Part shown: in pieces, positions 16,796 to 25,271 of the stretch | How the letters are laid out: every line of letters begins with the position of its first letter | Position numbering within the stretch: position 1 is the first letter of the stretch | Assembly (NCBI RefSeq): GCF_036271055.1 | Contig: NZ_DATBBJ010000087.1 | Location: 62,001 to 126,000, forward strand | Direction of reading: 5' to 3' | DNA length: 64,000 bases | Source of the DNA: Scandinavium sp036271055 | Lineage (GTDB): Bacteria > Pseudomonadota > Gammaproteobacteria > Enterobacterales > Enterobacteriaceae | Notes under the pieces: model-generated | Told to the model about the DNA's origin: nothing | Database searches by the model: none | Seen by the model: only the letters and a program-made list of their open reading frames with translations | Translations under genes and position numbers: made by a program

Positions 16796-18769
16796 TTAGC
16801 CTCGCGGTGCCTTTATCAGGCCAGAAGCACAGTTCTGGATTAAACCGTTTCTGATTTCCCCGGCGATATAAGGCTGAGGTTTACTAAACAGGTAACCTTG
16901 TACGAAATCGCAGCCCAATGCCTGAAGATTTTCCAATTGATCCAGTGTTTCAACACCTTCTGCAACGGTCTTCATACTGAGGGATTTCGCCATACCGGTG
17001 ATAAGTTTGATGATAGTAAGGGCGTCTTCTTGGGTCGATATCGAATTCACAAAAGACTTATCTATTTTGATTTTATCGAAGGCAAGTCGGCTCAGCCGGG
17101 AAAGAGAAGAGTAGCCCGTACCAAAATCGTCGATGGAGATTTTTACGCCCAGGTCTTTAAGCTTATTTAGGGTGTTCATCGGCGTATTGCTCTCAATAAA
17201 GAGCGATGATTCAGTGACTTCCAGTTCAAGCCGGTCAGCCGAAAGCCCTGTTTCTTTCAGAATAGACAGCACTATTCCTGCAAAGGCTTTGCTGCTCAAC
17301 TGGACAGGAGAGACATTCACTGAAATTTTGACCGGAACAGCCCAGGAAGCCGCTTCCCGACAGGCCATTTCAAGCACAGATTTCCCCATCTCGATAATCA
17401 TTCCTGTTTTTTCAGCAACAGGAATAAAGCTATCTGGCGACAAAATGCCCTTTCGCGGATGTACCCAACGAATAAGGGCTTCATAGCTGTAAACTTCCCG
17501 ACTGTACGAATCGACAATCGGTTGATAATAAACCACGAATTCTTTATTCGTTAATGCCAAGGCCATGTCGTGCTCAAGGGTTCTGCTTTCCTGCAGCTTA
17601 TCTAACATTCGTTGGCGGAAGACTTTAATCTTACTCGCACCTTCATTTTTGGCTTCATAAAGGGCCAGGTCGGCAAATTTATAGAGATAGTCAGAGCGGC
17701 GTTCGGTTTCTGAGTTAACAATGCCCACGCAAGTGGTTATGTTTATAATCGTGCTATAAATAGTGTAGGGCTGGTTAATGCACTCACATATTTTTTGGGC
17801 TAGCGAAACAGCATGACTTTCAGTCAGACCACTCGAGAGCAATGCAAACTCATCGCCGCCTAAGCGATAAAGCGTATCCGCCGGAAGGCTCATTGAATTC
17901 AAACGCAGAGAGATCTGACGCAATAACATATCACCGGCATCATGACCGTAGGTATCATTAACCTCTTTGAACCTATCTAAATCAAATAACATCACGGTCA
18001 CCGAGCTTTTATTGCTTTCGGATATATTGATGATTTTATTTAGATTATCCCAGAAAAAGAGCCTGTTGCTCATTTCTGTGAGAGGGTCATGGTAAACGTC
18101 ATACTCTAGCTTGGTGTTCTGGATTTGCAGTTTTTCTTTAGAGTCCTGAAGCTCTTCAGCAAGACTTTTAACCTGAATATGCGCCTTCAGAATATTTCTG
18201 TTTTGATAGAAGATCAGCATGCCCAGTATTGCACTCAGTATGATGAGCAGCACAGAAACTGCTGAATAAATAGAGTACAACGTTTGAATGTTACTGTTAG
18301 CATTGTTAATCAGGTTAACATCTTTGTTTAATGCACCCGATGAAAGACGGCTTAGTGGGGCATCAAGCGAATACATTGTTTTCAGGTATTCCTGAAGTTC
18401 TGGGCGACTCATTTTCTCAAGATGAGTATCCAGATAATTAAGCGTGTTTTCGAGTTTTATAGCCAGTTCATGAAGCGATTTATTGCTATCAATATAATTT
18501 CCCAAATCGCCTTCTTTCAATAAATCACTCTGGCTGAGCATAATGTCGAGGTGGAGGCGCACATCATCGAGTGTCATCGTCTCGTCGATAGTGTAAAGAC
18601 CAAGCCATGATTCGAACCGATAATACTCCGAGACCAGCTGTCCGGCAGACCAGGAATTGGCATAGTGCGTCAGTTTCTGCAATTCCTGCTGCCTTTCATG
18701 CACAAGGAAAGAGATATATCCTGTAGATATAAAAAGGGAAAATATTATGGCAGCCAGTATTCTGTTCAT
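16796..18769 (-). CDS. Membrane GGDEF-EAL cyclic-di-GMP protein
   Basis: This 657-residue protein has a transmembrane helix near the N-terminus, an extracytoplasmic helical region of about 130 residues, a second helix (SVLLIILSAILGMLIF), then GGDEF and EAL domains. RLGGDEFALL is intact with no RxxD inhibitory site before it. EAL residues are also intact (YEALIRW, NVSPVQL, EVTESSL, IDDFGTGYSS, KIDKSFV, QGYLFSKP). It could make or degrade c-di-GMP. The ATG at 18769 has AGAAG six bases before it; a TTG at 18793 would overlap the upstream gene. Codon use is AT-rich. It probably shares an operon with the SUOX-fold gene. Confidence 0.88.
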   Translation of the reverse strand: MNRILAAIIFSLFISTGYISFLVHERQQELQKLTHYANSWSAGQLVSEYYRFESWLGLYTIDETMTLDDVRLHLDIMLSQSDLLKEGDLGNYIDSNKSLHELAIKLENTLNYLDTHLEKMSRPELQEYLKTMYSLDAPLSRLSSGALNKDVNLINNANSNIQTLYSIYSAVSVLLIILSAILGMLIFYQNRNILKAHIQVKSLAEELQDSKEKLQIQNTKLEYDVYHDPLTEMSNRLFFWDNLNKIINISESNKSSVTVMLFDLDRFKEVNDTYGHDAGDMLLRQISLRLNSMSLPADTLYRLGGDEFALLSSGLTESHAVSLAQKICECINQPYTIYSTIINITTCVGIVNSETERRSDYLYKFADLALYEAKNEGASKIKVFRQRMLDKLQESRTLEHDMALALTNKEFVVYYQPIVDSYSREVYSYEALIRWVHPRKGILSPDSFIPVAEKTGMIIEMGKSVLEMACREAASWAVPVKISVNVSPVQLSSKAFAGIVLSILKETGLSADRLELEVTESSLFIESNTPMNTLNKLKDLGVKISIDDFGTGYSSLSRLSRLAFDKIKIDKSFVNSISTQEDALTIIKLITGMAKSLSMKTVAEGVETLDQLENLQALGCDFVQGYLFSKPQPYIAGEIRNGLIQNCASGLIKAPRG

Positions 18770-18785
18770 GTTGTTCTTCTGAAAC

Positions 18786-19280
18786 CTACTCAATGCTCAT
18801 CTTACTGACCTGCCACGCCGACCTTGAATAAAAGACCTGATTATTTAGCTCAGGTTTGCTGTCATAAGGATACACGATGAATAACGGGCCTTTGTCGCGG
18901 ACACGCATGTACTCGCCATTGATTTTTAAGGCAAGGATCACATTGTATTTTTTGAAATCACTGAGAGGGATAACAGTGGTGTAGTCGTTAAGTGCAGTAA
19001 CCTTAAGGACAGTACCTTTGGCCCCGACGTAATCCATCAGTTTTTGCAGTGGAATACCCGTAAAGGTTGTGCGCCCATTATACCAGGGAGAGGCGGTCTG
19101 GAAGCTGACCATACCCAGTTTCTCGAGGCTGGCGACATCGAAAACGGTTTTACCCGCTTCATTTGTATTTTCTATATTACCGGACAGTGTTAAAAGGACT
19201 TTCCCGGCAGGTTTAGGAAGTTCACCAGCCAAAGCCTGTGAGGAGAGCACAAGGCTTAACAACATGACAATTAACCGCAT
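18786..19280 (-). CDS. Periplasmic SUOX-fold (molybdopterin-binding-like) protein without cysteine
   Basis: This 164-residue protein has a signal peptide (MRLIVMLLSLVLSSQALA). The mature part follows the oxidoreductase molybdopterin-binding domain (FTGIPLQKLMDYVGAKG, VTALNDYTTVIPLSDF, GPLFIVYPYD). Catalytic members use a Cys to bind molybdenum, but this protein has no cysteine, so it is unlikely to be a redox enzyme. It may be a sensory or ligand-binding partner of the GGDEF-EAL protein encoded 16 bp downstream. That link is inferred from gene order only. Confidence 0.75.
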   Translation of the reverse strand: MRLIVMLLSLVLSSQALAGELPKPAGKVLLTLSGNIENTNEAGKTVFDVASLEKLGMVSFQTASPWYNGRTTFTGIPLQKLMDYVGAKGTVLKVTALNDYTTVIPLSDFKKYNVILALKINGEYMRVRDKGPLFIVYPYDSKPELNNQVFYSRSAWQVSKMSIE

Positions 19281-19743
19281 TTTAACCCACCTGTCTTCCG
19301 AGTATAAAAGAATTATAATTTAGTTATTCTTTTATTTATACATGCTGCATGAGGAATAACAATGTATTCAGAGGATTTATAATTTAATCTATATAAATCA
19401 ATGTGATATGCCAGTTTTTCCCATGAGTGTTGATTAATCAAAATCGGTATTTTTATTTGAATGGCACACAATTTTATTGATTTTTGTTTAAAAAATAATC
19501 TAATTGTCTGGTCGGTGCAAATAAACGCACACAATTGCTAAGGTTTATTGGTTTATGCAAACTCAGGTATCGCTGTTTTGAAAATGTGCAGACCGTTACT
19601 CTTTGAATGAACGTGTCACCTGCAGGGGGATCACACACGCAACCCCTTTTGGCACAAGGAGATCCTTTCACAGGCATTTTCTTTTCTCCTGTATAAGGAT
19701 AAGCTACTCTCGCTCGTTATGATTGCGAATTCAGGGTTAAAAA
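19281..19743. other. AT-rich divergent intergenic region
   Basis: This 463-bp stretch separates the leftward SUOX-fold gene from the rightward chloramphenicol acetyltransferase gene and should contain both promoters. It is markedly AT-rich from 19310 to 19550. A TATGAT at 19718-19723 could be a -10 box for the acetyltransferase gene, but no -35 stands out. The short leftward reading frames here have no recognisable product. Confidence 0.4.
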
Positions 19744-20403
19744 ATGACACCTACAACGCCAAAATATACGCCTGTTGACTTATCTCGCTGGGCACGGAAG
19801 GAGCATTTCGAGGTATTTCAGTCCTTTGCTCAATGCACATTTAACCAAACTGTTCATATAGACATTACTGCGCTGCTAAAAAATATCAAAGAGGCTGGCT
19901 GGAAGTTTTATCCAACTATAATATTCCTCCTTTCTAAAATCGTTAACAAACATACTGAGTTCCGTATGGCGATAAAGAACGAAGAGCTTATAATATGGGA
20001 TGAAATTCATCCGAGCTATACCATTTTCCATAATGAAACGGAGACCTTCTCATCATTATGGAGTCACTACGATGGGAATATTCATCATTTCCAGAATGTT
20101 TATTCAGAAGACGTTGCACGTTATGGTAATAATCTTGCTTATTGGCCCAAGGAAGAGTCTCGGGATAATGTGTTTTTCGTATCCGGTATTCCGTGGGTCA
20201 CTTTCACCAGTTTTAATATGAACATTGCTAACATGCAGAACTTTTTTTCCCCTATGTTTACGCTTGGGAAATACTTCGAGCAAGATGGAAAAGTACTGTT
20301 GCCTCTCGCGATTCAGGTACATCATTCCGTCTGCGATGGCTTCCATGTGGCAAGACTGTTCAATGAGCTACAAGAAATATGCGATGACTTACTGAATCAA
20401 TAA
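19744..20403 (+). CDS. cat: Type A chloramphenicol O-acetyltransferase
   Basis: This 219-residue enzyme closely follows the classical CatA type. RKEHFEVFQSFAQCTFNQTV at the start, FSSLWSHY and NNLAYWPKEE in the middle, and the catalytic motif HHSVCDGFH near the C-terminus (first His pair and Asp intact) are all present. It transfers acetyl from acetyl-CoA to chloramphenicol. No transposase or integron is seen next to it, and the codon use is AT-richer than in the flanking core genes. A chromosomal accessory gene is therefore likely. AGGG precedes the ATG at about 7 bases. Resistance level cannot be told from sequence. Confidence 0.9.
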   Translation: MTPTTPKYTPVDLSRWARKEHFEVFQSFAQCTFNQTVHIDITALLKNIKEAGWKFYPTIIFLLSKIVNKHTEFRMAIKNEELIIWDEIHPSYTIFHNETETFSSLWSHYDGNIHHFQNVYSEDVARYGNNLAYWPKEESRDNVFFVSGIPWVTFTSFNMNIANMQNFFSPMFTLGKYFEQDGKVLLPLAIQVHHSVCDGFHVARLFNELQEICDDLLNQ

Positions 20404-20556
20404 AATGAATTCAATACTTGATGTGCCTGAAGGCTTAAAGGTCTCCGTTTGTAGGGAGTTGGCAGCAAGGATCGCTGTCATGTCTGCTATGAGCTGTGAA
20501 CACAACCATCGATCTTAACCTCAGCCGTCAGACAAATAGGCCAAACGCGAAACACT

Positions 20557-20576
20557 AAAAAAGCCCCGAAGGGCTT
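20557..20576 (-). terminator. Terminator of yaiL
   Basis: Read leftward, AGCCC-loop-GGGCT is followed by a T run, 30 bp after the yaiL stop. The A run on the plus strand lets it act mainly on leftward transcripts. Confidence 0.75.
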
Positions 20577-20605
20577 CTCAATCATATTTATCGACGAAAC
20601 GACTC

Positions 20606-21145
20606 TTACCACATCAAATCGTCTGGCACTTTAAAGTCAGCGTACGGATCTTCTTCGTCCTGTTCTTCCTGACTTAATGCGCTGTTCAAGACGATGCTAT
20701 TGGCGTCACGTTGGGCGATTTTGTCGGCGACGCTGGCGGGGATAATCGCGTATTGCGGTTCTGCATTGCTGTCCGTCACCAGGCGCGCGATGGCGAGGCG
20801 ACCACTGATCAGCTGTGCCTGAGTGGTTTTATCCACTTCAATCTTTTTAATCAGAGTGCCGTCGGTGAAGTTAAAGCCGATGTTGCCGCGTGAAATGTCG
20901 ATGCGGTTCATTTCAATCAGTTGCTTCACTTGCGCTTTATATTCTTTCGATAAAACGGCCTGCTTTTGCTGTTCATTCAACTGCTTATCACGCTCGATCT
21001 GGGCTTTTTTATTTTCTTCCACGGCTTCGCGCGCTTCACGAGCCTGCACGCGTGATTTCTTGGCCGTTCTCTGAACTTTGGCCACTTTTTTGCTGGTCAC
21101 TAAACCGGCTTTGAGCATTTGCTCTTGTAAGGTGAGTTTTGTCAT
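20606..21145 (-). CDS. yaiL: YaiL-family (DUF2058) protein
   Basis: This 179-residue cytoplasmic protein has the DUF2058 layout. A highly charged, probably coiled-coil N-terminal half comes first (KKVAKVQRTAKKSRVQAREA, then Glu/Lys/Gln repeats to about residue 75). A small C-terminal domain follows (ISRGNIGFNFTDGTLIKKIEV) and ends in DPYADFKVPDDLMW. Relatives are annotated as nucleoprotein or polynucleotide-associated; the basic coil fits nucleic acid binding, but the function is unproven. It lies 30 bp after the cold-shock-domain gene on the same strand, and the two may be co-transcribed. Confidence 0.85.
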   Translation of the reverse strand: MTKLTLQEQMLKAGLVTSKKVAKVQRTAKKSRVQAREAREAVEENKKAQIERDKQLNEQQKQAVLSKEYKAQVKQLIEMNRIDISRGNIGFNFTDGTLIKKIEVDKTTQAQLISGRLAIARLVTDSNAEPQYAIIPASVADKIAQRDANSIVLNSALSQEEQDEEDPYADFKVPDDLMW

Positions 21146-21175
21146 CTTTGTTTCTTAACCCGTTGAATATGAATG

Positions 21176-21652
21176 TCAGACTTTGAGCATTTTAACCGTG
21201 GTTTCCACATCTATCTCATCTTCGGAGTAGATAAGCGTAGTGCCCTGGAAAGTGGTGATCGCCAGTTTTTTCACCGTGCGCATGTCGCCCGGCTTGGTTT
21301 CTGCTTTCGGCTTGATACTGTTCATCAGGAGGCCGACGGACAGTACGGCATTTTCTTTATCAATGCGCGTTTCGGCAGGGACTTCTTCGCTGTACACCAG
21401 ATAAGACTTGATCGATGTGAGCTTGATACGCTCGCCCGCGATGTAGAGATATTTGCTCTCTGGCAGGACTTTCACCGCGAAAGCGGACAACCCTTTGTTA
21501 TTGGTGGTGGGCTCGAAAGTGACCGCCGCGTCTTTCTTGATGAGATCCGGGTTGGCGACTTTAATCACATGAAAATAACGGTTATCACCGTTTTCATCTT
21601 TGATAAATCCAAAACCTTTATCGCTAAACCACGTTGTGATTGTTCCGTTCAT
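21176..21652 (-). CDS. Cold-shock-domain protein with C-terminal extension
   Basis: This is a 158-residue protein. Residues 1-65 resemble a cold-shock domain (GTITTWFSDKGFGFIKDENG, then RYFHVIKVAN), with the RNP-1-like KGFGFI intact and an RNP-2-like RYFHV. The rest (about 70-158) is an unrecognised domain. It probably binds single-stranded nucleic acid. The ATG at 21652 has AGGCGGG at good spacing; an ATG two codons upstream (21658) is too close to that site. It lies upstream of yaiL on the same strand. It is not one of the compact CspA-type proteins of about 70 residues. Confidence 0.75.
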   Translation of the reverse strand: MNGTITTWFSDKGFGFIKDENGDNRYFHVIKVANPDLIKKDAAVTFEPTTNNKGLSAFAVKVLPESKYLYIAGERIKLTSIKSYLVYSEEVPAETRIDKENAVLSVGLLMNSIKPKAETKPGDMRTVKKLAITTFQGTTLIYSEDEIDVETTVKMLKV

Positions 21653-21860
21653 CGCCATTCCCGCCTGATTATTCGTTTATCTACTCAATTTTTGCAGCGC
21701 GCAGTTTAAAGCACATTGCCTGCGCAGACCATGTCTTTGCTTAAGTGTGGATGAAAACTTTCGCCTGTGCGAGGGAAGGGGCCAGTAATTGGCCGGACCG
21801 ATTCGTCAGTCGGCGGAAAATTCGCTATGATCTGCTTCCACTCTTAATCCCGGCTGCCTG

Positions 21861-22550
21861 ATGTCCACTATCGTCGATACTTTTATTGCTCCACCTTGTC
21901 ATGATCAGATAGATATCCTTTATCAGGATGAGCATCTGCTGCTTATCAATAAACCGAGTGGGCTGCTGAGCCTGTCAGGCAAAAACCCGCAAAATCTCGA
22001 TTCGGTCCATCACCGTTTAGTGAAGATATTTCCAGGTTGCACGCTGGTTCACCGTCTTGATTTCGGCACGTCCGGGTTAATGGTGGTTGCGCGTAATAAA
22101 GAGATTAATGCTGCTCTCTGCCAGCAGTTCAGTGCGCGGACGGTGAGCAAAGTCTACAGCGCACTGCTGTGCGGGCACGTGGAAGATGATGAGGGTGTGG
22201 TAGATGCAGCGATTGCTAAAGACCCGGCGCTTTTTCCGCTGATGTCGATTTGCGCTGTCCACGGTAAACCTGCGCGTTCCCGCTATCGGGTTGTCGAGCG
22301 CTTTTATCAGCCGGTCACCTCACTGCCGCTAACACGGGTGGAACTCACGCCGGAGACCGGGCGCACGCATCAGTTGCGTATCCACTGCCAACATTTGGGC
22401 CATCCGATTTTAGGTTGTGATTTGTATGGTGGGCTTGTGCTGCCTGGCACGGAACGCACACCACGCCTGATGCTTCACGCCAGCGTGCTGGATTTTGTTC
22501 ATCCAGTCAGCGGTGAGCCGATTACTGCCCGTAATCTCAGCCCGTTCTGA
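21861..22550 (+). CDS. RluA-family pseudouridine synthase
   Basis: This 229-residue enzyme has the RluA catalytic motif HRLDFGTSGLMV (Asp at about residue 67) and the typical ELTPETGRTHQLRIHC later. It lacks an S4 domain. It should convert a uridine in RNA to pseudouridine. RluA acts on 23S rRNA and some tRNAs; this is a paralogue whose target cannot be fixed from sequence. It stands alone on the plus strand between the cold-shock gene and kbp. Confidence 0.85.
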   Translation: MSTIVDTFIAPPCHDQIDILYQDEHLLLINKPSGLLSLSGKNPQNLDSVHHRLVKIFPGCTLVHRLDFGTSGLMVVARNKEINAALCQQFSARTVSKVYSALLCGHVEDDEGVVDAAIAKDPALFPLMSICAVHGKPARSRYRVVERFYQPVTSLPLTRVELTPETGRTHQLRIHCQHLGHPILGCDLYGGLVLPGTERTPRLMLHASVLDFVHPVSGEPITARNLSPF

Positions 22551-22664
22551 AAGTAAAATCGCCCTGAATCAACACATATACCGGACCTGGCGTCCATCAT
22601 CCTGCTGATGACTTATAATAAGAAGCTCGACTCTCTTCTTCTCACACTGACACAGGAGTAACGC

Positions 22665-23105
22665 ATGGGATTGTTCAGTTTTGTAAAAGAAGCAGGTGAA
22701 AAGCTCTGGGACTCCGTTACCGGCAGCGACCAGGGTAAAAAACTCGAAACGCACATTACCGATTTAGGGCTTTCAGGTGCGGATAAAGTGAAGGTCGATG
22801 TTTCCAGCGATGGCACAGCGACGGTATCTGGCGACGGGTTAACCCAGGAGGCGAAGGAGAAAATCCTGGTTGCTGTGGGGAATGTCGCCGGTATTTCACA
22901 GGTCAACGACAGCGTAACGACCGCTGATGCGGGTGCTGAAAGTCGCTACTATACCGTTAAGTCCGGCGATACCCTGAGCGCCATTTCCAAGGCCGAGTAC
23001 GGCACGGCGAATGACTATCAGCGCATCTTTGAGGCCAACAAACCGATGCTTAAACATCCGGACAAAATCTATCCGGGTCAGGTGCTCATCATCCCGACTA
23101 AGTAG
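22665..23105 (+). CDS. kbp: K+-binding BON-LysM protein (Kbp/YgaU type)
   Basis: This 146-residue protein matches E. coli Kbp (YgaU) in length and domains: an N-terminal amphipathic start (MGLFSFVKEAGEKLWDSV), a BON domain (about 25-90, VSGDGLTQEAKEKILVAVGN) and a C-terminal LysM domain (YYTVKSGDTLSAISK to YPGQVLIIPTK). Kbp is a cytoplasmic potassium sensor. CACAGGAGTAACGC precedes the ATG. The gene lies away from its E. coli neighbours, so it could be a second copy; a genome-wide view is needed to tell. Confidence 0.85.
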   Translation: MGLFSFVKEAGEKLWDSVTGSDQGKKLETHITDLGLSGADKVKVDVSSDGTATVSGDGLTQEAKEKILVAVGNVAGISQVNDSVTTADAGAESRYYTVKSGDTLSAISKAEYGTANDYQRIFEANKPMLKHPDKIYPGQVLIIPTK

Positions 23106-23134
23106 TACTGTTAGATTGCATTTTTTGCAGAGAT

Positions 23135-23165
23135 AAAAAAATCCACGCGGTTGCGTGGATTTTTT
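23135..23165. terminator. Bidirectional terminator between kbp and ychF
   Basis: ATCCACGC and GCGTGGAT form a perfect 8-bp stem flanked by an A run and a T run, so it can end both the rightward kbp and the leftward ychF transcripts. Confidence 0.9.
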
Positions 23166-23206
23166 ATTTTTGAGATTAAGAGCATCTCATCAGACAGCGA
23201 AAAAGA

Positions 23207-24298
23207 TTAGACGTTGAACAGGAAGTTCATCACGTCGCCATCTTTCACGATGTAGTCTTTGCCTTCGGCGCGCATTTTGCCGGCTTCTTTTGCACCTTGC
23301 TCACCCTTGTAGGTGATGAAGTCTTCGAACGCGATAGTCTGCGCACGGATGAAACCTTTTTCGAAATCGGTGTGAATTTTACCCGCAGCCTGCGGAGCAG
23401 TTGCGCCGACAGGGATGGTCCATGCACGCACTTCTTTCACGCCTGCGGTGAAGTAGGTTTGCAGGTTAAGCAGTTCGTAACCGGCGCGGATCACGCGGTT
23501 CAGACCCGGCTCTTCCAGACCCAGCTCAGCCATGAATTCTTCACGGTCAGCGTCGTCCAGTTCGGCAATGTCGGATTCTACAGCGGCACATACGGCAACA
23601 ACCACGGAACCTTCGGTTGCGGCGATTTCGCGCACTTTGTCGAGGTACGGGTTGTTTTCGAAACCGTCTTCGTTGACGTTAGCGATGTACATGGTTGGCT
23701 TCAGGGTCAGGAAGCTCAGGTATTTGATGGCAGCTTTGTCTTCTTCGGACAGGTTCAGTGAACGCAGCATGCCAGCGTTTTCCAGCTGCGGCAGACATTT
23801 TTCCAGCGCGGCCAGTTCAGCTTTAGCGTCTTTATCGCCGCCTTTCGCACGCTTCTGCACGCGGTGAATAGCACGTTCGCAGGTGTCGAGGTCGGACAGT
23901 GCCAGTTCGGTGTTAATAACGTCAATGTCGTCAGCCGGGTCGACTTTGTTATTCACGTGAATGATGTTGTCGTTTTCAAAGCAGCGTACCACGTGGCCGA
24001 TAGCTTCGGTTTCACGGATGTTGGTCAGGAACTGGTTACCCAGGCCTTCACCTTTAGACGCGCCTTTCACCAGACCTGCGATATCGACGAATTCCATGGT
24101 GGTCGGCAGAATACGCTGTGGCTTGACGATTTCAGCCAGCGCATCAAGACGTGCATCAGGCATCGGTACGACACCCGTGTTCGGCTCGATGGTACAGAAC
24201 GGGAAGTTGGCCGCTTCGATACCCGCTTTGGTGAGCGCGTTGAACAGGGTGGATTTGCCGACGTTAGGCAGGCCGACGATACCGCATTTAAATCCCAT
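23207..24298 (-). CDS. ychF: Ribosome-binding ATPase YchF
   Basis: This 363-residue Obg-family protein equals E. coli YchF in length. It has the P-loop GLPNVGKSTLFNAL, and NVNE in place of the NKxD motif, which explains the ATP preference of the family. A helical insertion and a C-terminal TGS domain follow (FTAGVKEVRAWTIPVG onward). It binds 50S/70S ribosomes and is linked to the oxidative stress response. The ATG at 24298 with AAGGTGAT before it is chosen over one 12 bp upstream. It follows pth (115 bp gap), as in E. coli. Confidence 0.97.
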   Translation of the reverse strand: MGFKCGIVGLPNVGKSTLFNALTKAGIEAANFPFCTIEPNTGVVPMPDARLDALAEIVKPQRILPTTMEFVDIAGLVKGASKGEGLGNQFLTNIRETEAIGHVVRCFENDNIIHVNNKVDPADDIDVINTELALSDLDTCERAIHRVQKRAKGGDKDAKAELAALEKCLPQLENAGMLRSLNLSEEDKAAIKYLSFLTLKPTMYIANVNEDGFENNPYLDKVREIAATEGSVVVAVCAAVESDIAELDDADREEFMAELGLEEPGLNRVIRAGYELLNLQTYFTAGVKEVRAWTIPVGATAPQAAGKIHTDFEKGFIRAQTIAFEDFITYKGEQGAKEAGKMRAEGKDYIVKDGDVMNFLFNV

Positions 24299-24413
24299 GA
24301 TGTAAATCACCTTAATCTTTGATAATCAACCTGTTACGTTGAACAGATTGCAGAAAAGTAAATAACTTCGCCTATTATACACGGCGCGGGGCAAAATTGC
24401 CGCTCGCCGGGCG

Positions 24414-24998
24414 TTATTGTGCTTTAAAAGCGTGTAAGCGGTTGGTGGCTTTGGTCAGGCCATCTTTTAGCCATAATTCGGTGCAGCGCACCGCTTCATC
24501 CACCGCTTCGTCTATCAGCTTCTGTTCAGACTGTGGCGGTTTGCCCAGCACGAAACCGACAACTTTGTTTTTATCGCCCGGATGACCAATTCCCAACCGT
24601 AAGCGGTGAAAATTCGGGTTATTGCCGAGTTTACTGATGATATCTTTCAGGCCGTTATGACCACCATGTCCGCCTCCGAGTTTGAATTTTGCGACGCCCG
24701 GCGGCAGGTCCAGTTCATCATGCGCCACCAGAATTTCATCGGGGGCGATGCGGAAAAACGTTGCCATGGCCGCAACGGATTTACCGCTGAGATTCATAAA
24801 GGTGGTCGGCACCAGCAGACGCACATCTTCACCTTCAACATTGATGCGTGAGGTGTAACCGAAAAATTTACTTTCTTCGCGTAGCGGGGCGCGGAAACGA
24901 TCTGCAAGGAGATCGACATACCAGGCTCCGGCGTTATGGCGGGTCGCGGCATATTCAGCGCCCGGATTGGCGAGGCCGACAATCAGTTTAATCGTCAC
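24414..24998 (-). CDS. pth: Peptidyl-tRNA hydrolase
   Basis: This 194-residue enzyme frees tRNAs from peptidyl-tRNA that drops off ribosomes. The N-terminus IKLIVGLANPGAEYAATRHN includes the catalytic His, and VAHDELDLPPG and GGGHGGHNGLKDI are the other conserved parts. The start is a GTG at 24998, which gives exactly the E. coli length and N-terminus; the open frame extends 32 codons further without similarity. It is followed by ychF on the same strand. Confidence 0.97.
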   Translation of the reverse strand: MTIKLIVGLANPGAEYAATRHNAGAWYVDLLADRFRAPLREESKFFGYTSRINVEGEDVRLLVPTTFMNLSGKSVAAMATFFRIAPDEILVAHDELDLPPGVAKFKLGGGHGGHNGLKDIISKLGNNPNFHRLRLGIGHPGDKNKVVGFVLGKPPQSEQKLIDEAVDEAVRCTELWLKDGLTKATNRLHAFKAQ

Positions 24999-25173
24999 GT
25001 TTTTAGTCCTGAGTGAGTCGATAGCTGGCGCGTAGTGTACTGTCTGGCGCAGCGGTTGACAAAATTCTGCAAGCCAAACGGGAAATAAAGACATTATTGC
25101 GCTGCTGAACCATTAGAAATGCATATAGTTCAGCTTGTTATTTGTAAAGTTATGTTGCGCAGATGTGCGTAAA

Positions 25174-25216
25174 TGTGATCGCCTACGCACTTACCGCTGG
25201 GTGTGTTGTCTATACT
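25174..25216 (+). promoter_or_regulatory. Candidate CRP site and promoter of ychH
   Basis: TGTGA at 25174-25178 with a weaker right half-site (ACGCA, ending at 25189) is followed by a TATACT -10 box at 25211-25216. The centre near 25181 would be about 41 bp before the expected start of transcription, the class II CRP geometry. E. coli ychH is known to respond to CRP. Confidence 0.5.
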
Positions 25217-25271
25217 TTACACACAAGGACCAGGGACATTCCCTGTCAACCCAAAGTTCCGGAGGTGACAT

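Noticed and set aside
19313..19677. Two leftward frames of 67-73 codons before cat
   Set aside because: They lie in AT-rich intergenic DNA, overlap each other, and show no ribosome site or family pattern.
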